Below, in pieces: positions 63,803 to 64,000 of a stretch of 64,000 nt of DNA. Location: contig OX328109.1 of assembly GCA_946811185.2 (NCBI GenBank), positions 13,428,255 to 13,492,254 of the forward strand. Direction: 5' to 3'. The DNA is from Hippopus hippopus. Its lineage: Eukaryota > Mollusca > Bivalvia > Cardiida > Cardiidae. Position 1 is the stretch's first letter, and the number at the start of each line of letters is the position of its first letter. Under the pieces are notes generated by a model. The model had not been told where the DNA came from and made no database searches. It worked only from the letters and a program-made list of their open reading frames with translations. The position numbers were made by a program, and so were the translations under genes.

Positions 63803-64000
63803 TTTTCAAAAGCCAACTTCCGCAGAGTTCGTTGAAACTCGGGATCGAGGGAAGAAGTTATTTTCTGTAAGTTATTTATCGGTATTTTAGTTTATACTTC
63901 TTTTGCGTCTATCTATAATTGTCAACTTAATGGCTAAGAAAATGCATATATCAAATGCAAACAAATATAGTCATAGTTTATGATTGAATACAAAAACAAC

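Larger units (their letters stand above)
63145..63860 (-). mobile_element. family A MITE split twice (by a SINE and by family B)
   Basis: Piece 1, 63145-63205 (TTATCCAAACTGAAACCATT ... ACGACAAAATGAACATGGC). Piece 2, 63464-63537 (TCTTTGAAAGGGTGGACATC, left core arm). Piece 3, 63803-63860 (CATTTTCAAAAGCC, GTTGAAACTCGGGATCG). The pieces are collinear with an intact copy. Confidence 0.78.

Overview
The window is animal nuclear DNA: spliced genes with GT/AG introns, tRNA-derived SINEs, many hairpin-type non-autonomous DNA transposons, Tc1-like transposase relics, AT-rich introns and microsatellites, with no operons. Gene content and repeat style fit a bivalve mollusc. The hairpin repeats resemble what I remember of dreissenid mussels, but that is memory and not a comparison I could run.

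Layout. (1) About 1-19.2 kb, minus strand: the 5' and central part of ZCCHC8, the zinc-knuckle scaffold of the nuclear exosome targeting complex. Eleven exons can be placed, nine with matching splice phases; the gene runs off the left edge before its 3' end. Its introns are packed with repeats. (2) 19.2-33.9 kb: no confident host gene. It holds a degenerate 57-bp minisatellite (20.7-22.85 kb), nested hairpin elements (24.2-26.5 kb), a minus-strand Tc1-like relic (27.3-28.8 kb), a polypurine tract and a 55-bp minisatellite (31.2-31.9 kb). (3) 34.0-34.4 kb, plus strand: an LRAT/NlpC-P60-like coding block with a one-base frameshift at an A run and a TGA where the family has its catalytic cysteine. 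(4) 36.8-37.0 kb: an unidentified exon-like piece that changes frame once. (5) 42.4-44.2 kb, plus strand: a two-exon RASD-like small GTPase without a CaaX box. (6) 48.4-48.9 kb, minus strand: an unrecognised Gly/Met-rich coding exon. (7) 51.1 and 53.8 kb: two weak plus-strand exon candidates. (8) 59.0-60.7 kb, plus strand: a second Tc1-like relic.

Four hairpin families make up much of the DNA. Family A is about 228 bp, TTAA-flanked, with a palindrome of about 60 bp. Family B is about 262 bp with GAGCCATGCTCTG ends. Family C is about 262 bp with TGGCCTGCAACACGCGAAAA ends. Family D is about 210 bp, TTAA-flanked, with ends starting CCCTTAGGCTGCTAAG. A and D have the TTAA target and CCC-starting ends of piggyBac-type MITEs (inference). 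Several copies lie inside one another, which gives a relative insertion order. No complete transposase, reverse transcriptase, CRISPR array or functional tRNA was recognised. I found no clearly new biological system; the best leads are the LRAT-like locus, the palindrome beside ZCCHC8 exon 6, the nested hairpin elements and the unidentified exons.
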